NCBI GenBank assembly: GCA_040882285.1
Contig: JBBEBQ010000004.1
Coordinates: 1 to 43,417, forward strand
Reading direction: 5' to 3'
Source of the DNA: Gemmatimonadaceae bacterium
Lineage (GTDB): Bacteria > Gemmatimonadota > Gemmatimonadetes > Gemmatimonadales > Gemmatimonadaceae
DNA: 43,417 nucleotides
Below are positions 7,937 through 17,307 of this stretch, piece after piece; positions within the stretch are counted from its first letter, which is position 1; the number at the start of each line of letters is the position of its first letter. A model generated the notes under the pieces. The model had not been told where the DNA came from. It saw only the letters and a program-made list of their open reading frames with translations, and made no database searches. Both the position numbers and the translations under genes were made by a program.

Positions 7937-10315
7937 TTGGCTGATCAGATCAAAGATTCGCTTCAGAAATCGCTAGGCGACGGCTTTCGCGTGACGCGCG
8001 AGCTCGGCGGCGGCGGGATGAGCCGCGTCTTCGTGGTCGAGGACGTGAGTCTGCAGCGCGAGACGGTCGTCAAGGTTCTGCACCCCAACATGCCCGGCGC
8101 GACGAACGTCGAGCGCTTCCGGCGCGAGATTCATCTGGCCGCGACCCTCTCGCACCCGCACATCGTCCCGCTCCTCGCTGCCGGCGAGACCGACGGCCTG
8201 CCGTATTTCACGATGCCGTTCGTAAAAGGCGAATCGCTCCGGGCCAAGCTGTCGCGCGAGGGCGAGCTACCCGTCGCCGAAGCCGTGCACGTCCTGCGCG
8301 ACGTGGCGCTGGCGCTAGCGCACGCGCATTCCAACGGCGTAGTGCACCGCGACATCAAGCCCGAGAACATCCTCATGACCGGCGGATCCGCCGTCGTCAC
8401 GGACTTCGGCGTTGCGAAGGCGCTCGACCGCGCGGCGCCGGAAGCGAGCTTGGCGACGTCGTCCGGGTTCGCGCTCGGCACACCGGCGTACATGGCTCCC
8501 GAGCAGGCAGCCGCCGACCCGCACGTCGATCACCGCGCGGACATCTACGCCTTCGGCGTAGTCGCGTACGAGCTGCTCACCGGCGAAGCTCCCTTCCGCG
8601 GCCAGGCGCAGCAGATCCTCGCCGCCCACGCGATGCAGGAGCCGGAGGCGCTGGATCGCAGGCGCCGGGGAATCCCGATCGTGCTCGCCAATCTCGTGAT
8701 GCGTTGCCTTGCGAAACGGCCCGCGGACAGGCCGCAGAGCGCGACAGAGCTGGTAACCACGCTCGACAGCGTCGCGTCCACGAGCAGCGCGGGTGCGCCG
8801 AACACACGCGCTCGGCGAAGCTACCTCCGGCCGCTCCTCTTTGCGCTTCCGGTTCTCGCCCTGCTCGGATCCGTCGCCTGGTACGCTCTCGACAGGAGCT
8901 CGGAGACCGATGCCGAGGCGCCGAAGTCGGTCGCTGTGCTTCCCTTCGTGAACCTGGGCGGCGGACAAAGCGACGAGTACTTCAGCGACGGAATCACGGA
9001 CGAGCTGACTTCTGCGCTGGCTCGAATCGAAGGGCTCGGCGTAGCTTCGCGGACCTCCGCGTTTTCCTTCAAGGGAAGGAGCAACGTCGACACGCGCGCC
9101 GTAGGACGTGCGCTGAATGTCGGGGCCGTACTCGAAGGAACGGTTCGAAGATCGGGTGACCGCCTTAAAGTCAGCGCGCAGCTCAGCAACACTTCGGACG
9201 GCTTCATCCTCTGGTCGGAGACCTACGAGCGACGTGGAGCGGACGTATTCGACGTGCAGGAGGACATCGCCAGGTCGATCGCGGCGGCGCTCCGTATTCA
9301 GTTGAGCGCGGGCAAATCTCTCTTTACCGGCACGCGGGATTCGGGAGCCCACGATCTGTACCTGCGCGGTCGGTTTGCGTGGAACAGGCGATCCGCGGCG
9401 GAGCTGAAGAATGCGATCGCCTATTTCGAAGAGGCGATCGCAAAGGACCCTGGCTTCGCGCGCGCGTATTCCGGCTTGGCGGAAAGCTACGTACTCCTCC
9501 CCATATTCGACGGGCGGACCAGTGGTCTCGCGAGCTGGCAGCGCGCGAAGGCCGCGGCCCTGAAAGCGCTGCAGCTCGATCCGATGCTCGTCGAAGCTCA
9601 GTCCGCTCTTGCGTACGGCTACGGCATGCACGAAGGAAACGCGGTCGCCGCCGATGAAGCTTTTCGCCGCGCGATCCGCATGAACCCGCGCTACGCAACC
9701 GCCCACCAATGGTACGCCGACCACTTGGCGTCTCGCGGCCAGTTGGAGCGCAGCCTCGCCGAGATGCGGGTGGCCCAGGCGCTCGATCCTCTCTCGCTGC
9801 AAATCAACTACGAGATAGCACGGGGCCTCTATTTCCTTCGCCGCTACGACGAGTCGATTCAGCACCTGAACCGCAGCGTGAAGACCGATTCAGCCTTCGC
9901 CGGATTCCGTACCGCGCTCGGTGTCGCCTACATGATGAAGGGCGATCACACGAGGGCACTGGAAAACGCCCGCCTTGCGGTGCCACTTTCGGGAGGACGC
10001 CCGATCGTCCTTGGCCGGCTTGCCGCCGCCCTGGCCCATGCGGGGCAAACAGGAGAGGCGAGAGATGGCTTGCGGGATCTTCAGCGGCGCGCGCGCGAGG
10101 GAGAAGCGCTCTGGTTTCCGATCGCGCTCGCGGCGACAGCTCTCGGAGAACGCGACCTGGCGCTCGGCGCGCTGGAAAAAAGCGCGGAGATGAACGACGC
10201 AATAATGTACGAGTTCACCTTCGACCCCGCCCTCGACCCGCTCAGGTCCGATCCGAGATTCATCGCTCTCTGGCGCAAGATGGGCCTCCCTCCGTCGTCG
10301 CCGGACTGGCGCTGA
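7937..10315 (+). CDS. Membrane Ser/Thr protein kinase with TolB/FlgO-like domain and TPRs
   Basis: A 792-residue eukaryotic-like kinase. The kinase domain (about 15-275) has a glycine loop (GGGGMSRVF), Lys46, HRDIKPEN (Asp139, Lys141, Asn144), DFG at 156-158 and MAPEQ, so it should be active. A single membrane segment at about 298-317 anchors it. The outer part starts with a domain of the TolB/FlgO-like type (SVAVLPFVNLGGG, YFSDGITDEL, VLEGTVRRSGDRLKVSAQL; about 331-450), followed by TPR repeats to the end (for example FARAYSGLAESYVLLP and residues 560-760). The start is TTG at 7937. This architecture is very common in Gemmatimonadota and Acidobacteriota. Ligand and targets cannot be told from sequence. 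Confidence 0.9.
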   Translation: MADQIKDSLQKSLGDGFRVTRELGGGGMSRVFVVEDVSLQRETVVKVLHPNMPGATNVERFRREIHLAATLSHPHIVPLLAAGETDGLPYFTMPFVKGESLRAKLSREGELPVAEAVHVLRDVALALAHAHSNGVVHRDIKPENILMTGGSAVVTDFGVAKALDRAAPEASLATSSGFALGTPAYMAPEQAAADPHVDHRADIYAFGVVAYELLTGEAPFRGQAQQILAAHAMQEPEALDRRRRGIPIVLANLVMRCLAKRPADRPQSATELVTTLDSVASTSSAGAPNTRARRSYLRPLLFALPVLALLGSVAWYALDRSSETDAEAPKSVAVLPFVNLGGGQSDEYFSDGITDELTSALARIEGLGVASRTSAFSFKGRSNVDTRAVGRALNVGAVLEGTVRRSGDRLKVSAQLSNTSDGFILWSETYERRGADVFDVQEDIARSIAAALRIQLSAGKSLFTGTRDSGAHDLYLRGRFAWNRRSAAELKNAIAYFEEAIAKDPGFARAYSGLAESYVLLPIFDGRTSGLASWQRAKAAALKALQLDPMLVEAQSALAYGYGMHEGNAVAADEAFRRAIRMNPRYATAHQWYADHLASRGQLERSLAEMRVAQALDPLSLQINYEIARGLYFLRRYDESIQHLNRSVKTDSAFAGFRTALGVAYMMKGDHTRALENARLAVPLSGGRPIVLGRLAAALAHAGQTGEARDGLRDLQRRAREGEALWFPIALAATALGERDLALGALEKSAEMNDAIMYEFTFDPALDPLRSDPRFIALWRKMGLPPSSPDWR

Positions 10316-10411
10316 TTCCGGTCCGAATCGCGGTTACCTTTGAACTGATCCGCCGTTAGCTTTCCGCGCGTCCCCGACCGAAATACCGTACTGCTCGGAC
10401 ATCGACAACGA

Positions 10412-11716
10412 ATGAAAGTTTCCGTACGCGTGCGGCGGCTATCACCATACCTGGCTCTGGCCGCACTCGCGATGATATTCGCCGCGTGCACCGGCGAGAC
10501 GACCCAGTACCCCAACTCCACGTTCGAGCCCAAGACCGAGCTCGGCCGCGCCATCGACGACCTGTGGGACATCCTGCTCCTGCTCGGGACGATCGTCTTC
10601 GTCCTCGTCGAGCTCGTCCTGGCCTTCGTCGTCTGGAAGTACCGCAACAACAAGGAAGCGAAGCACACCCACGGGAACACCAAGCTCGAGATCCTCTGGA
10701 CGCTGATCCCCGCGATCATTCTCGTGTTCATAGCGGTGCCAACCGTCAGGACGATCTTCGAGACGCAGGCCCCCGCTCCCGGCGACGCGCTCAAGGTCGA
10801 CGTCATCGGCCACCAGTGGTGGTGGGAGTTCAGGTATCCCGAGTACGGCGTGACGACCGCCAACGAGCTGTACCTCCCGGTCGGCCGCACCGTGAGCTTC
10901 TCGCTCACCACCAGGGACGTGATCCACTCGTTCTGGATCCCGCAGATGGGCGCCAAGCGCGACCTCATCGCCAACCGCACCAATTACATCTGGTTCACGC
11001 CGGACACCGCCATCGCGCCCAGCGTGTGGAACGGCTTCTGTACGGAGTACTGCGGGACGTCGCACGCGTTCATGCGCTTTCGCGTGTTCACCGTGACGCC
11101 CGAGCAGTTCGAGAGCTGGATCGCCGGGCAGAAGGCCACCGCCGCGTTCAACGCCGGTCCGGCGGCTCCGGCCCCTTCGGCCCCGGACAGCCAGCCGCCC
11201 GCCGCGACCCCGCTCGACACGAATCCTCCGGCCCGGCCGATCGGTCCGCCCACCGGCACCGGCACCGGCACCGCGCAGCTCGCCGGCGGAGTGGCGCCCG
11301 GATATTTCTTCCCGCACGAGAGCATGCCGGCGTACGCCGTGCCGCAGCGTCCGCTGCCAGCGAACATCAGCTTCACGCGCGGCCTCACGGGCGATCCCGC
11401 GCGCGGACAGACCGCGTTCATGCTGGGCGGATGCATCGGCTGCCACACCGTGCGCGGCAACCCGATGGCCGCCGGCATCCTCGGCCCCGACCTCACGCAC
11501 TTCGCCACGCGCCATACGCTGGCGGGCGGCATCTACCCGAACACGACCGACTACCTGGCGCGCTGGATCAAGAACGCGCGCGTGATGAAACCCGCCAGCC
11601 TCATGCCGACGCTCGGCAAGGGCGAGTACGACCCCGTCCTCAAGCGGACGGCGCCCGTGTCACTCGACGACCAGCAGATCGCCGACATCGTCGCGTACCT
11701 GCAGCAGCTGAGATAG
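10412..11716 (+). CDS. coxB: Cytochrome c oxidase subunit II with fused cytochrome c domain (caa3 type)
   Basis: This subunit receives electrons through CuA and passes them to heme a of subunit I. The 434-residue product has a lipoprotein signal (Cys26 after MIFAA) and two membrane helices (about 51-75 and 93-112). The CuA cupredoxin domain has ligands His162, Cys210, Glu212, Cys214, His218 and Met221. A Pro/Thr-rich linker (about 245-320) leads to a C-terminal class I cytochrome c domain with CIGCH at 341-345 and likely axial Met398. The fused heme c marks a caa3-type oxidase that can oxidise a soluble or membrane cytochrome directly. It is the first gene of the oxidase cluster, 10 bp before ctaD. 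Confidence 0.96.
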   Translation: MKVSVRVRRLSPYLALAALAMIFAACTGETTQYPNSTFEPKTELGRAIDDLWDILLLLGTIVFVLVELVLAFVVWKYRNNKEAKHTHGNTKLEILWTLIPAIILVFIAVPTVRTIFETQAPAPGDALKVDVIGHQWWWEFRYPEYGVTTANELYLPVGRTVSFSLTTRDVIHSFWIPQMGAKRDLIANRTNYIWFTPDTAIAPSVWNGFCTEYCGTSHAFMRFRVFTVTPEQFESWIAGQKATAAFNAGPAAPAPSAPDSQPPAATPLDTNPPARPIGPPTGTGTGTAQLAGGVAPGYFFPHESMPAYAVPQRPLPANISFTRGLTGDPARGQTAFMLGGCIGCHTVRGNPMAAGILGPDLTHFATRHTLAGGIYPNTTDYLARWIKNARVMKPASLMPTLGKGEYDPVLKRTAPVSLDDQQIADIVAYLQQLR

Positions 11717-11726
11717 GAATCCAGGG

Positions 11727-13625
11727 ATGACAACAGCCGCAATCACGCCCCACGTCACCGACTACAAGACGGCCGGCGCGTACACCGGACAGAAGGGGAT
11801 CTGGAGCTGGCTCACGACCGTCGATCACAAGCGGATCGGCAAGCTCTACCTGTTCACCGCGCTCTTCTTCTTCATGGTGGGCGGGCTCGAGGCGGTCGTG
11901 ATCCGCGCGCAGCTCGGCGGGCCGAACCGCTCGCTCGTGAGCGCGGAGTTCTACAACCAGCTTTTCACGATGCACGGCACGACGATGATCTTCCTCGCCG
12001 TCATGCCGCTGTCGGCCGCGTTCTTCAACTTCCTGATACCGCTCCAGATCGGCGCGCGCGACGTTGCCTTCCCGCGGCTCAACGCGTTCAGCTACTGGGT
12101 GTACCTGTTCGGCGGAATCTTCATCACCGTCCCGATCTTCTTCGCGCTCGCGCCCGACGGCGGCTGGTTCGGCTACACGCCGCTGACCACCAAGGCGTAC
12201 TCGCCCGGGATGAACATCGACTTCTGGGTGATCGGTCTCCTGATCCTCGGCGTCTCGTCGCTCGCCGCGGCGTTCAACTTCCTCACGACGATCATCAACC
12301 TGCGCGCGCCCGGCATGACGCTCATGCGCATGCCGATGTTCACCTGGATGTCGTTCGTCGTGCAGTTCCTGCTGGTGCTGGCGTTCCCGGTGATCACGAT
12401 CGCGCTGGTGTTCCTCCTGTTCGACCGCTTCTTCGGGACGAACTTCTACACGGTCACCGCCGGCGGCAACCCGCTGCTCTGGCAGCACCTGTTCTGGATC
12501 TTCGGACACCCCGAGGTCTACATCCTGGTCCTGCCCGCGTTCGGCCTCGTCTCCGAGCTTCTGCCGACGTACTCGCAGAAGCCGCTGTTCGGCTACGCCG
12601 TCGTGGTGTACTCCGGAATCCTGATCGGCTTCCTCGGCTTCGGCGTGTGGGCGCACCACATGTTCGCGGTGGGCATGGGGCCGGTGGCCGACACCGTGTT
12701 CAGCCTCACGACCATGCTGATCGCGATCCCCACGGGCGTGAAGATCTTCAACTGGATCGCCACGGTCGCGCAGGGCAAGCTCAAGTTCACCACTGCGATG
12801 TTGTTCGCACTTGGCCTCATCTCGCTGTTCACGATCGGCGGAATCTCCGGTATCATGCACAGCTCGCCGCCGGCCGACCTGCAGCAGACCGACACGTACT
12901 TCATCGTCGCGCACTTCCATTATGTGCTGTTCGGCGGCTCGATCATGGGGATCTTCGGCGGCATCTACCACTACTTCCCCAAAATGTTCGGCCGGCTCAT
13001 GCACGAAGGGCTCGGCAAGATCCATTTCTGGCTGACGTTCATCGCGATGAACCTGACGTTCTTCCCGATGCACTACGCCGGCATGCTCGGCATGCCGCGC
13101 CGCATCTACACGTACGACGCGGAGCAGGGCTGGGATCTGTTCAACGCGATGTCCACCGGCGGTGCGTACCTGCTCGGCGTCGCGGTCATCGTGTTCGTCT
13201 GGAACTTCCTGTGGAGCATGAAGCGCGGCGCGGTCGCGGGCCCGAATCCGTGGAACGCGCCGACACTCGAATGGTCGATCCCGTCCCCGCCGCCCGAGTA
13301 CAACTTCGCGCAGACGCCAGAGGTGCACTCGCGCTACCCGATGTGGGACCAGCGCGCGAGCGACGTCGACCACCCGAAGGTAAACCTCACCGAGGGCAAG
13401 TCGCCGGAGCAGATGGGAATCATCATGCCGTACAGCACCATCAAGCCGCTGGTCGTGGCGCTGGGGATGGTGCTCATGTTCTCGGGACTGATCGCGAGCC
13501 GGGATCCGGCGACCGGAGGGAGCAAGCCGGTGCTGTGGGTGATGTTCGCCGGAGCTGCTATCATGATCGGCGCGTTGTACTCCTGGCTGCTGGCGCCGCT
13601 CGAGCCCGAGCATCATGGGCACTGA
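11727..13625 (+). CDS. ctaD: Cytochrome c oxidase subunit I
   Basis: The catalytic heme-copper oxidase subunit, which reduces O2 to water and pumps protons across the inner membrane. The 632-residue product has the heme a ligand His83 (TMHGTTM), CuB ligands His261 (GHPEVY, cross-linked Tyr265), His310 and His311, and heme ligands His396 and His398 (HFHYVLFGG). The GHPEVYILVLP form is that of A-type oxidases. A C-terminal extension after about residue 500 (SIPSPPPEYNF, then two helices) is common in the longer bacterial forms. It follows coxB with a short gap and is separated from ctaE by palindrome C2, which may attenuate transcription between them. Confidence 0.97.
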   Translation: MTTAAITPHVTDYKTAGAYTGQKGIWSWLTTVDHKRIGKLYLFTALFFFMVGGLEAVVIRAQLGGPNRSLVSAEFYNQLFTMHGTTMIFLAVMPLSAAFFNFLIPLQIGARDVAFPRLNAFSYWVYLFGGIFITVPIFFALAPDGGWFGYTPLTTKAYSPGMNIDFWVIGLLILGVSSLAAAFNFLTTIINLRAPGMTLMRMPMFTWMSFVVQFLLVLAFPVITIALVFLLFDRFFGTNFYTVTAGGNPLLWQHLFWIFGHPEVYILVLPAFGLVSELLPTYSQKPLFGYAVVVYSGILIGFLGFGVWAHHMFAVGMGPVADTVFSLTTMLIAIPTGVKIFNWIATVAQGKLKFTTAMLFALGLISLFTIGGISGIMHSSPPADLQQTDTYFIVAHFHYVLFGGSIMGIFGGIYHYFPKMFGRLMHEGLGKIHFWLTFIAMNLTFFPMHYAGMLGMPRRIYTYDAEQGWDLFNAMSTGGAYLLGVAVIVFVWNFLWSMKRGAVAGPNPWNAPTLEWSIPSPPPEYNFAQTPEVHSRYPMWDQRASDVDHPKVNLTEGKSPEQMGIIMPYSTIKPLVVALGMVLMFSGLIASRDPATGGSKPVLWVMFAGAAIMIGALYSWLLAPLEPEHHGH

Positions 13626-13632
13626 GGAACTA

Positions 13633-13749
13633 CGCTACGTGCTGCGTCCTGCGACCTGCGCCCTCGCCGCGTCGTCCGAGCTGAAAGACTGTCTGTCCCT
13701 CCTGCACCGACCTTTCCAGGGCGCAGGCCGCAGCACGCAGCACGCAGCG
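13633..13749. repeat. Family-C palindrome C2 between ctaD and ctaE
   Basis: The left arm at 13,633-13,664 (CGCTACGTGCTGCGTCCTGC...) and right arm at 13,718-13,749 (...CGCAGCACGCAGCACGCAGCG) are complementary over about 32 bases with a few mismatches, around a 53-base loop. It begins 8 bases after the ctaD stop codon and ends 20 bases before the ctaE start. The GCTGCGT unit recurs at 18,683. Confidence 0.8.
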
Positions 13750-13769
13750 CTTTTCCCCAGCGTAACCGA

Positions 13770-14408
13770 ATGATGCATTACACCACCACCGGACTGGATA
13801 ACAGAAAAATTGCAATTTGGGCCTTCATCGGCTCCGAGTGCATGCTCTTCATGTCGCTCATCTCCACCTACCTCATCTACAAGGGGAAGAGCGTAGTCGG
13901 ACCGTTCCCGCACGAGGCGTGGACCGATCCGATGACGGGCAGGGTGTTCCACGGGATTCTCGACATCCCGGTGACGTCGGCGTCGACGTTCGTGCTGCTG
14001 ATGTCGTCGCTGTTCATGGTGCTGGCGCTCGCGGCCGTGCAGAACAAGCACGTCCCCAAGCATACGACCGGCGACCGCATTCTCGGCTCGTCCCGGCTCT
14101 GGCTGTTCATGACCGCGCTCGCGGGCTCGACCTTCCTCGGCTTTCAGGCGTTCGAGTTCACCTCGTTCGTGCACGAGGGGCTGACGATCCGGCGCAACCT
14201 GTTCGGCTCGACGTTCTTCACGCTGACCGGCTTCCACGGCGCGCACGTCACCGCCGGCGTGCTCTGGCTGCTCACGCTGCTGGCCATCGACTTCAAGCGC
14301 GGGCTGACCGCCAGGGACGAGATGGTCGTCGACCTGTGCGCGCTGTACTGGCACTTCGTCGATGTTGTCTGGATCGCGATCTTCACACTCATCTATCTCA
14401 TCAGGTAG
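13770..14408 (+). CDS. ctaE: Cytochrome c oxidase subunit III
   Basis: A 212-residue membrane subunit that supports proton uptake and stability of the oxidase. Five hydrophobic helices are visible, typical of the short bacterial form. Conserved segments include KIAIWAFIGSECMLFMSLI near the start, GFQAFEFT in the middle, FHGAHVTAGVLWLL, and ALYWHFVDVVWIAIFT at the end, whose His, Phe and Asp residues are family hallmarks. A second ATG directly follows the first, so the exact start may be 13,773. It is 11 bp upstream of ctaF. Confidence 0.95.
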   Translation: MMHYTTTGLDNRKIAIWAFIGSECMLFMSLISTYLIYKGKSVVGPFPHEAWTDPMTGRVFHGILDIPVTSASTFVLLMSSLFMVLALAAVQNKHVPKHTTGDRILGSSRLWLFMTALAGSTFLGFQAFEFTSFVHEGLTIRRNLFGSTFFTLTGFHGAHVTAGVLWLLTLLAIDFKRGLTARDEMVVDLCALYWHFVDVVWIAIFTLIYLIR

Positions 14409-14419
14409 CGGAGCGACCG

Positions 14420-14812
14420 ATGGCTGACCCACACACTCCCGCGCCGGTGATCGATCCTTCGCATGCGCTGCCTCCCGCCGGCGAGAGCACGGCGGGCCAC
14501 GCGCACCACCCGGACGAGAAGCCGCACCCCACGTGGAAGCAGTACAAGTGGGTCGCGCTCATCCTGACGGTCATCACGATCGTCGAGGTCTGGATCTACT
14601 ACATCCCCGCCTTCGTCGCTTCGCGCCTGTTCGTGCCGTCGCTGCTGATCATGTCGGCGATCAAGTTCGCGATCGTGGTGATGTTCTACATGCACCTGCG
14701 GTACGATCACAAGCTGTTCCGCGTGCTGTTCACCGGACCGCTGATCATCGCGATCACGTCAGTTATCGCGTTGATGTTCCTGTTCGGCCAAGTGGCGCTG
14801 AGACTGCAGTAG
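14420..14812 (+). CDS. ctaF: Cytochrome c oxidase subunit IV, prokaryotic type
   Basis: A small 130-residue membrane protein of the COX4_pro / cytochrome C oxidase subunit IV family. A hydrophilic His-rich N-terminus (AGHAHHPDEKPHPTWKQYKW) is followed by three helices: ALILTVITIVEVWIYYI, a second starting LFVPSLLIMSAIKFAIVV, and one near PLIIAITSVIALMFLFG. The sequence MFYMHLRYDHKLF is typical of the family. GGAG lies seven bases before the ATG, chosen over an open frame that runs back through ctaE. It is the last member of the oxidase structural cluster; palindrome B1 follows. Confidence 0.9.
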   Translation: MADPHTPAPVIDPSHALPPAGESTAGHAHHPDEKPHPTWKQYKWVALILTVITIVEVWIYYIPAFVASRLFVPSLLIMSAIKFAIVVMFYMHLRYDHKLFRVLFTGPLIIAITSVIALMFLFGQVALRLQ

Positions 14813-14837
14813 CCGCATTAGCCCCCGGGATTTTGAC

Positions 14838-14942
14838 GGGGAAACCAAGAAGTGAGAGTCCAGAAGCCAGGTTGCCAGAAGCGAGATCAATTTTCTGGGA
14901 ATCTGGCTTCTCGCTTCTGGCATCTCATTTCTTGGATTCCCC
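14838..14942. repeat. Family-B intergenic palindrome, copy B1
   Basis: The outer ends are GGGGAAACCAAG and CTTGGATTCCCC. The inner arms GCCAGAAGCGAGA and TCTCGCTTCTGGC pair perfectly. It is preceded by GGGATTTTGACGGGG, related to the flank of B2. Located 26 bp after ctaF and 60 bp before the M20 peptidase gene, it could act as a terminator, although no U-tract follows. Confidence 0.75.
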
Positions 14943-15001
14943 TTCCCGGCGCCTGGAGCCAGTCTCTTTACGCCGTCACCTTCTTCGCGCTTAGTTAACG
15001 C

Positions 15002-16297
15002 ATGTCTTTCCGTCGACTATCCCCTCTGTTCCTGTCCGTGGCTCTCGCCGCCTGTGCGAGCGCCCCGACCCCGGCCGTCCCCGCCCAACCACCGGCCCGC
15101 GAGCTCGCGCCTGTCGCGATCCCTGACGCCGACCCCCGCGTGCGCTCCGCCCTCGAGCAGATCCGCACCGACGACCCCTGGCTGATCGAGCAGCAGATCT
15201 CCATCTGCGAGATCGAAGCCCCTCCGTTCAAGGAGCAGCGCCGCGCCGCCGATTTCGCCGCCCGTTTTCGCGCGCTCGGCTATGCCACCGTCCGGATCGA
15301 CGCCGAAGGCAACGTCATCGCCGAGCGGCCCGGCGATCCGGGTGAGCCCGTCGTGGTTCTCTCCGCTCATCTCGACACCGTTTTCCCCGAAGGCACGGAC
15401 GTCAAAGTCCGCCGGAGCGGCGACACGCTGCGCGGTCCCGGCATCGGCGACGACTGCCGCGGGCTCGCCGTGCTGCTCGCCGTCGCGCGCGCGCTCGATC
15501 ACGCGCAGGTCCGCGCGGCAGGCACCATCATCTTCGTCGGCACCGTGGGCGAGGAAGGCGCGGGGAATCTCCGCGGCGTGCGGCACCTCGTGGACGTCTC
15601 GCTGAAGGACCGGATCGACTACTTCATCTCCGTGGACGGAGCCGGGCTGGGGACGACGTCAGCCGCCGTCGGCAGCAATCGCTATCGAGTGACGTACGCC
15701 GGTCCGGGCGGACACAGCTATGGCGCCTTCGGCATGCCGAACCCGATGCACGCCCTCGGCCGCGCGATCGCGCTCGTCTCGGAGATTCAGGTTCCCGCCG
15801 AGCCGAAAACCACGTTCTCCGTGGGCGCCGTGAGCGGCGGTACCTCGGTCAACTCCATCTCCGAGTCCGCAGCGATGGACGTGGACCTGCGGTCGGAGTC
15901 TCCGGCCGCGCTTGCGGCGCTCGACAGCGCGTTCATGCGCGCCGTCGCGTCCGCGCTTGCCGCCGAGCGCGCGCGGTGGCCGCGGTCGTCCGTCGCGTTG
16001 AACGTAAAGATCGACACGATCGGAATCCGCCCCGCGGCAACGCAGCCCGACACGGCGCTGATAGTTCGCGCCGCGCTCGAAGCGGGACGGACGCTCGGCT
16101 TTTCCTCGGAGACCGGGGCGTCGAGCACGGATGCGAACCTCCCCATGTCGCGCGGGATTCCGGCGATCACGATCGACGGCGGCGGCATCGGTCGCGGCGC
16201 GCACTCGCTGAACGAGAGCTGGATCGCGACGCCCGACGCGTATCTGGGCCCGCAGTGGGCGCTGCTCCTCACCCTGGCGCTCGCGGGCGTGCGTTGA
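15002..16297 (+). CDS. Lipoprotein M20-family metallopeptidase
   Basis: The 431-residue product starts with a lipoprotein signal (SVALAAC). The M20 zinc-dependent peptidase fold shows metal ligands in SAHLDTVF (His123, Asp125), GIGDDCRG (around 150) and the catalytic pair EE at 184-185 (VGEEGAGN). A dimerisation domain follows at about 220-320 (GPGGHSYGAFG, SGGTSVNSI). A late histidine in GRGAHSLNESW is the last metal ligand. It resembles PepT/tripeptidase or carboxypeptidase G2-like members, so the substrate is probably a small peptide or acylamino acid in the periplasm. Its stop overlaps the ctaG start by one base, so the two are translated together. Confidence 0.88.
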   Translation: MSFRRLSPLFLSVALAACASAPTPAVPAQPPARELAPVAIPDADPRVRSALEQIRTDDPWLIEQQISICEIEAPPFKEQRRAADFAARFRALGYATVRIDAEGNVIAERPGDPGEPVVVLSAHLDTVFPEGTDVKVRRSGDTLRGPGIGDDCRGLAVLLAVARALDHAQVRAAGTIIFVGTVGEEGAGNLRGVRHLVDVSLKDRIDYFISVDGAGLGTTSAAVGSNRYRVTYAGPGGHSYGAFGMPNPMHALGRAIALVSEIQVPAEPKTTFSVGAVSGGTSVNSISESAAMDVDLRSESPAALAALDSAFMRAVASALAAERARWPRSSVALNVKIDTIGIRPAATQPDTALIVRAALEAGRTLGFSSETGASSTDANLPMSRGIPAITIDGGGIGRGAHSLNESWIATPDAYLGPQWALLLTLALAGVR

Positions 16298-17130
16298 TGC
16301 CGGTCTTGTTCCTTCATCCCCTGTCCGCGCTCACCTGGCAGGATTGGAGCATCCACTGGAGCACCGTCATCGGGCTCGTCGCGCTCGGCGCCCTGTACGT
16401 GTACGCGTGGCGGTTCGAGCGGCCGAACCTCGCCGAGAAAGTCTCGTTCTTCTCCGGGCTCGCAATCATCTTCCTGTCGCTCAACGGTCCCATCCACGAC
16501 CTGAGCGATTTCTATCTGTTCAGCGCGCACATGGTGCAGCACCTCCTGCTCACGCTCGCCGTGCCGCCGCTGCTGATCGCGGGCACGCGCGGCGGGATGC
16601 TGCGGCCCCTGCTGGCCGTGCGCGGCGTCGGCCCGCTCGCGCGCTTCCTCACGCGCCCGATCACCTGCTACGTATTGTTCAACGTCGTGCTCGCGCTCTG
16701 GCACATGCCGCTGTTCTACAACGCCGCGATGGCGAACCACAACGTGCACATCACGCAGCACCTGTCCATGATGATCACCGCGACACTGATGTGGTGGCCG
16801 CTCATGAGCCCGCTGCCCGAGCTGCCGCGGCTGTCGTATCCCGGGCAGATGCTGTACTGCTTCCTGATGGTGATCCCGATGTCGGTCGTCGCGATCTACA
16901 TCGCGCTCGCCGACACGGTGCTGTACCCCGCCTACGCCGCCGCGCCGCGCATCTGGGGGATCTCGCCGATGCTCGACCAGCACATCGGCGGGCTGATCAT
17001 GTGGATCCCCGGCGGGCTGTTCTTCTACGCGATCATGTCCGTGGTGTTCTTCAAGTGGGTCAAGCGCGGCGAAGACTCCACCGCCGCCGCGCAGATCGGC
17101 TGGGCTCCGGTTGTCGGTAAAAGCGAGTGA
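16297..17130 (+). CDS. ctaG: Cytochrome c oxidase assembly factor CtaG (caa3 type)
   Basis: A 277-residue polytopic membrane protein of the Caa3_CtaG family, needed for assembly of caa3 oxidases in Bacillus. About seven helices are visible. Family marks include LSLNGPIHDLSDFYLFSAHM near residue 65, QHLLLTLAVPPLLIAG, ALWHMPLFYNAAM, HLSMMITATLMWWPLMSP and DQHIGGLIMWIPGG. Conserved histidines at helix ends (HMVQH, HNVHITQH) may bind copper. The ATG shares its A with the TGA of the M20 peptidase. The link to the oxidase genes 1.5 kb upstream is functional as well as positional. Confidence 0.93.
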   Translation: MPVLFLHPLSALTWQDWSIHWSTVIGLVALGALYVYAWRFERPNLAEKVSFFSGLAIIFLSLNGPIHDLSDFYLFSAHMVQHLLLTLAVPPLLIAGTRGGMLRPLLAVRGVGPLARFLTRPITCYVLFNVVLALWHMPLFYNAAMANHNVHITQHLSMMITATLMWWPLMSPLPELPRLSYPGQMLYCFLMVIPMSVVAIYIALADTVLYPAYAAAPRIWGISPMLDQHIGGLIMWIPGGLFFYAIMSVVFFKWVKRGEDSTAAAQIGWAPVVGKSE

Positions 17131-17307
17131 TTCGTCTTGATCTGCGTCCGTGGGGTGAGAGGCGGGCATCCTCTACGCGCGCTCGACCCACTCGGTTGTT
17201 AGGGCGCGCGCGGGGATTCGGAGAGTCCGGCTCGGAGCGCCGATGTCCGTTGGCCCCGACTGCGCTCGTGCCCGTCAGGGTGGCGCGCTGGGGGACACAT
17301 GGAACCC

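Noticed and set aside
11640-13622. A 660-codon open frame on the minus strand across ctaD, and similar long antisense frames across leuS (2545-3735) and aspA
   Set aside because: They are shadows of high-GC coding sequence: very rich in Arg, His, Glu and Asp, no domains, and exactly opposite well-supported genes.
17131-17300. Possible fifth family-A palindrome after ctaG (CTACGCGCGCTCG ... TTAGGGCGCGCG)
   Set aside because: The GTAGTTTGC core is absent and the outer parts do not pair convincingly.
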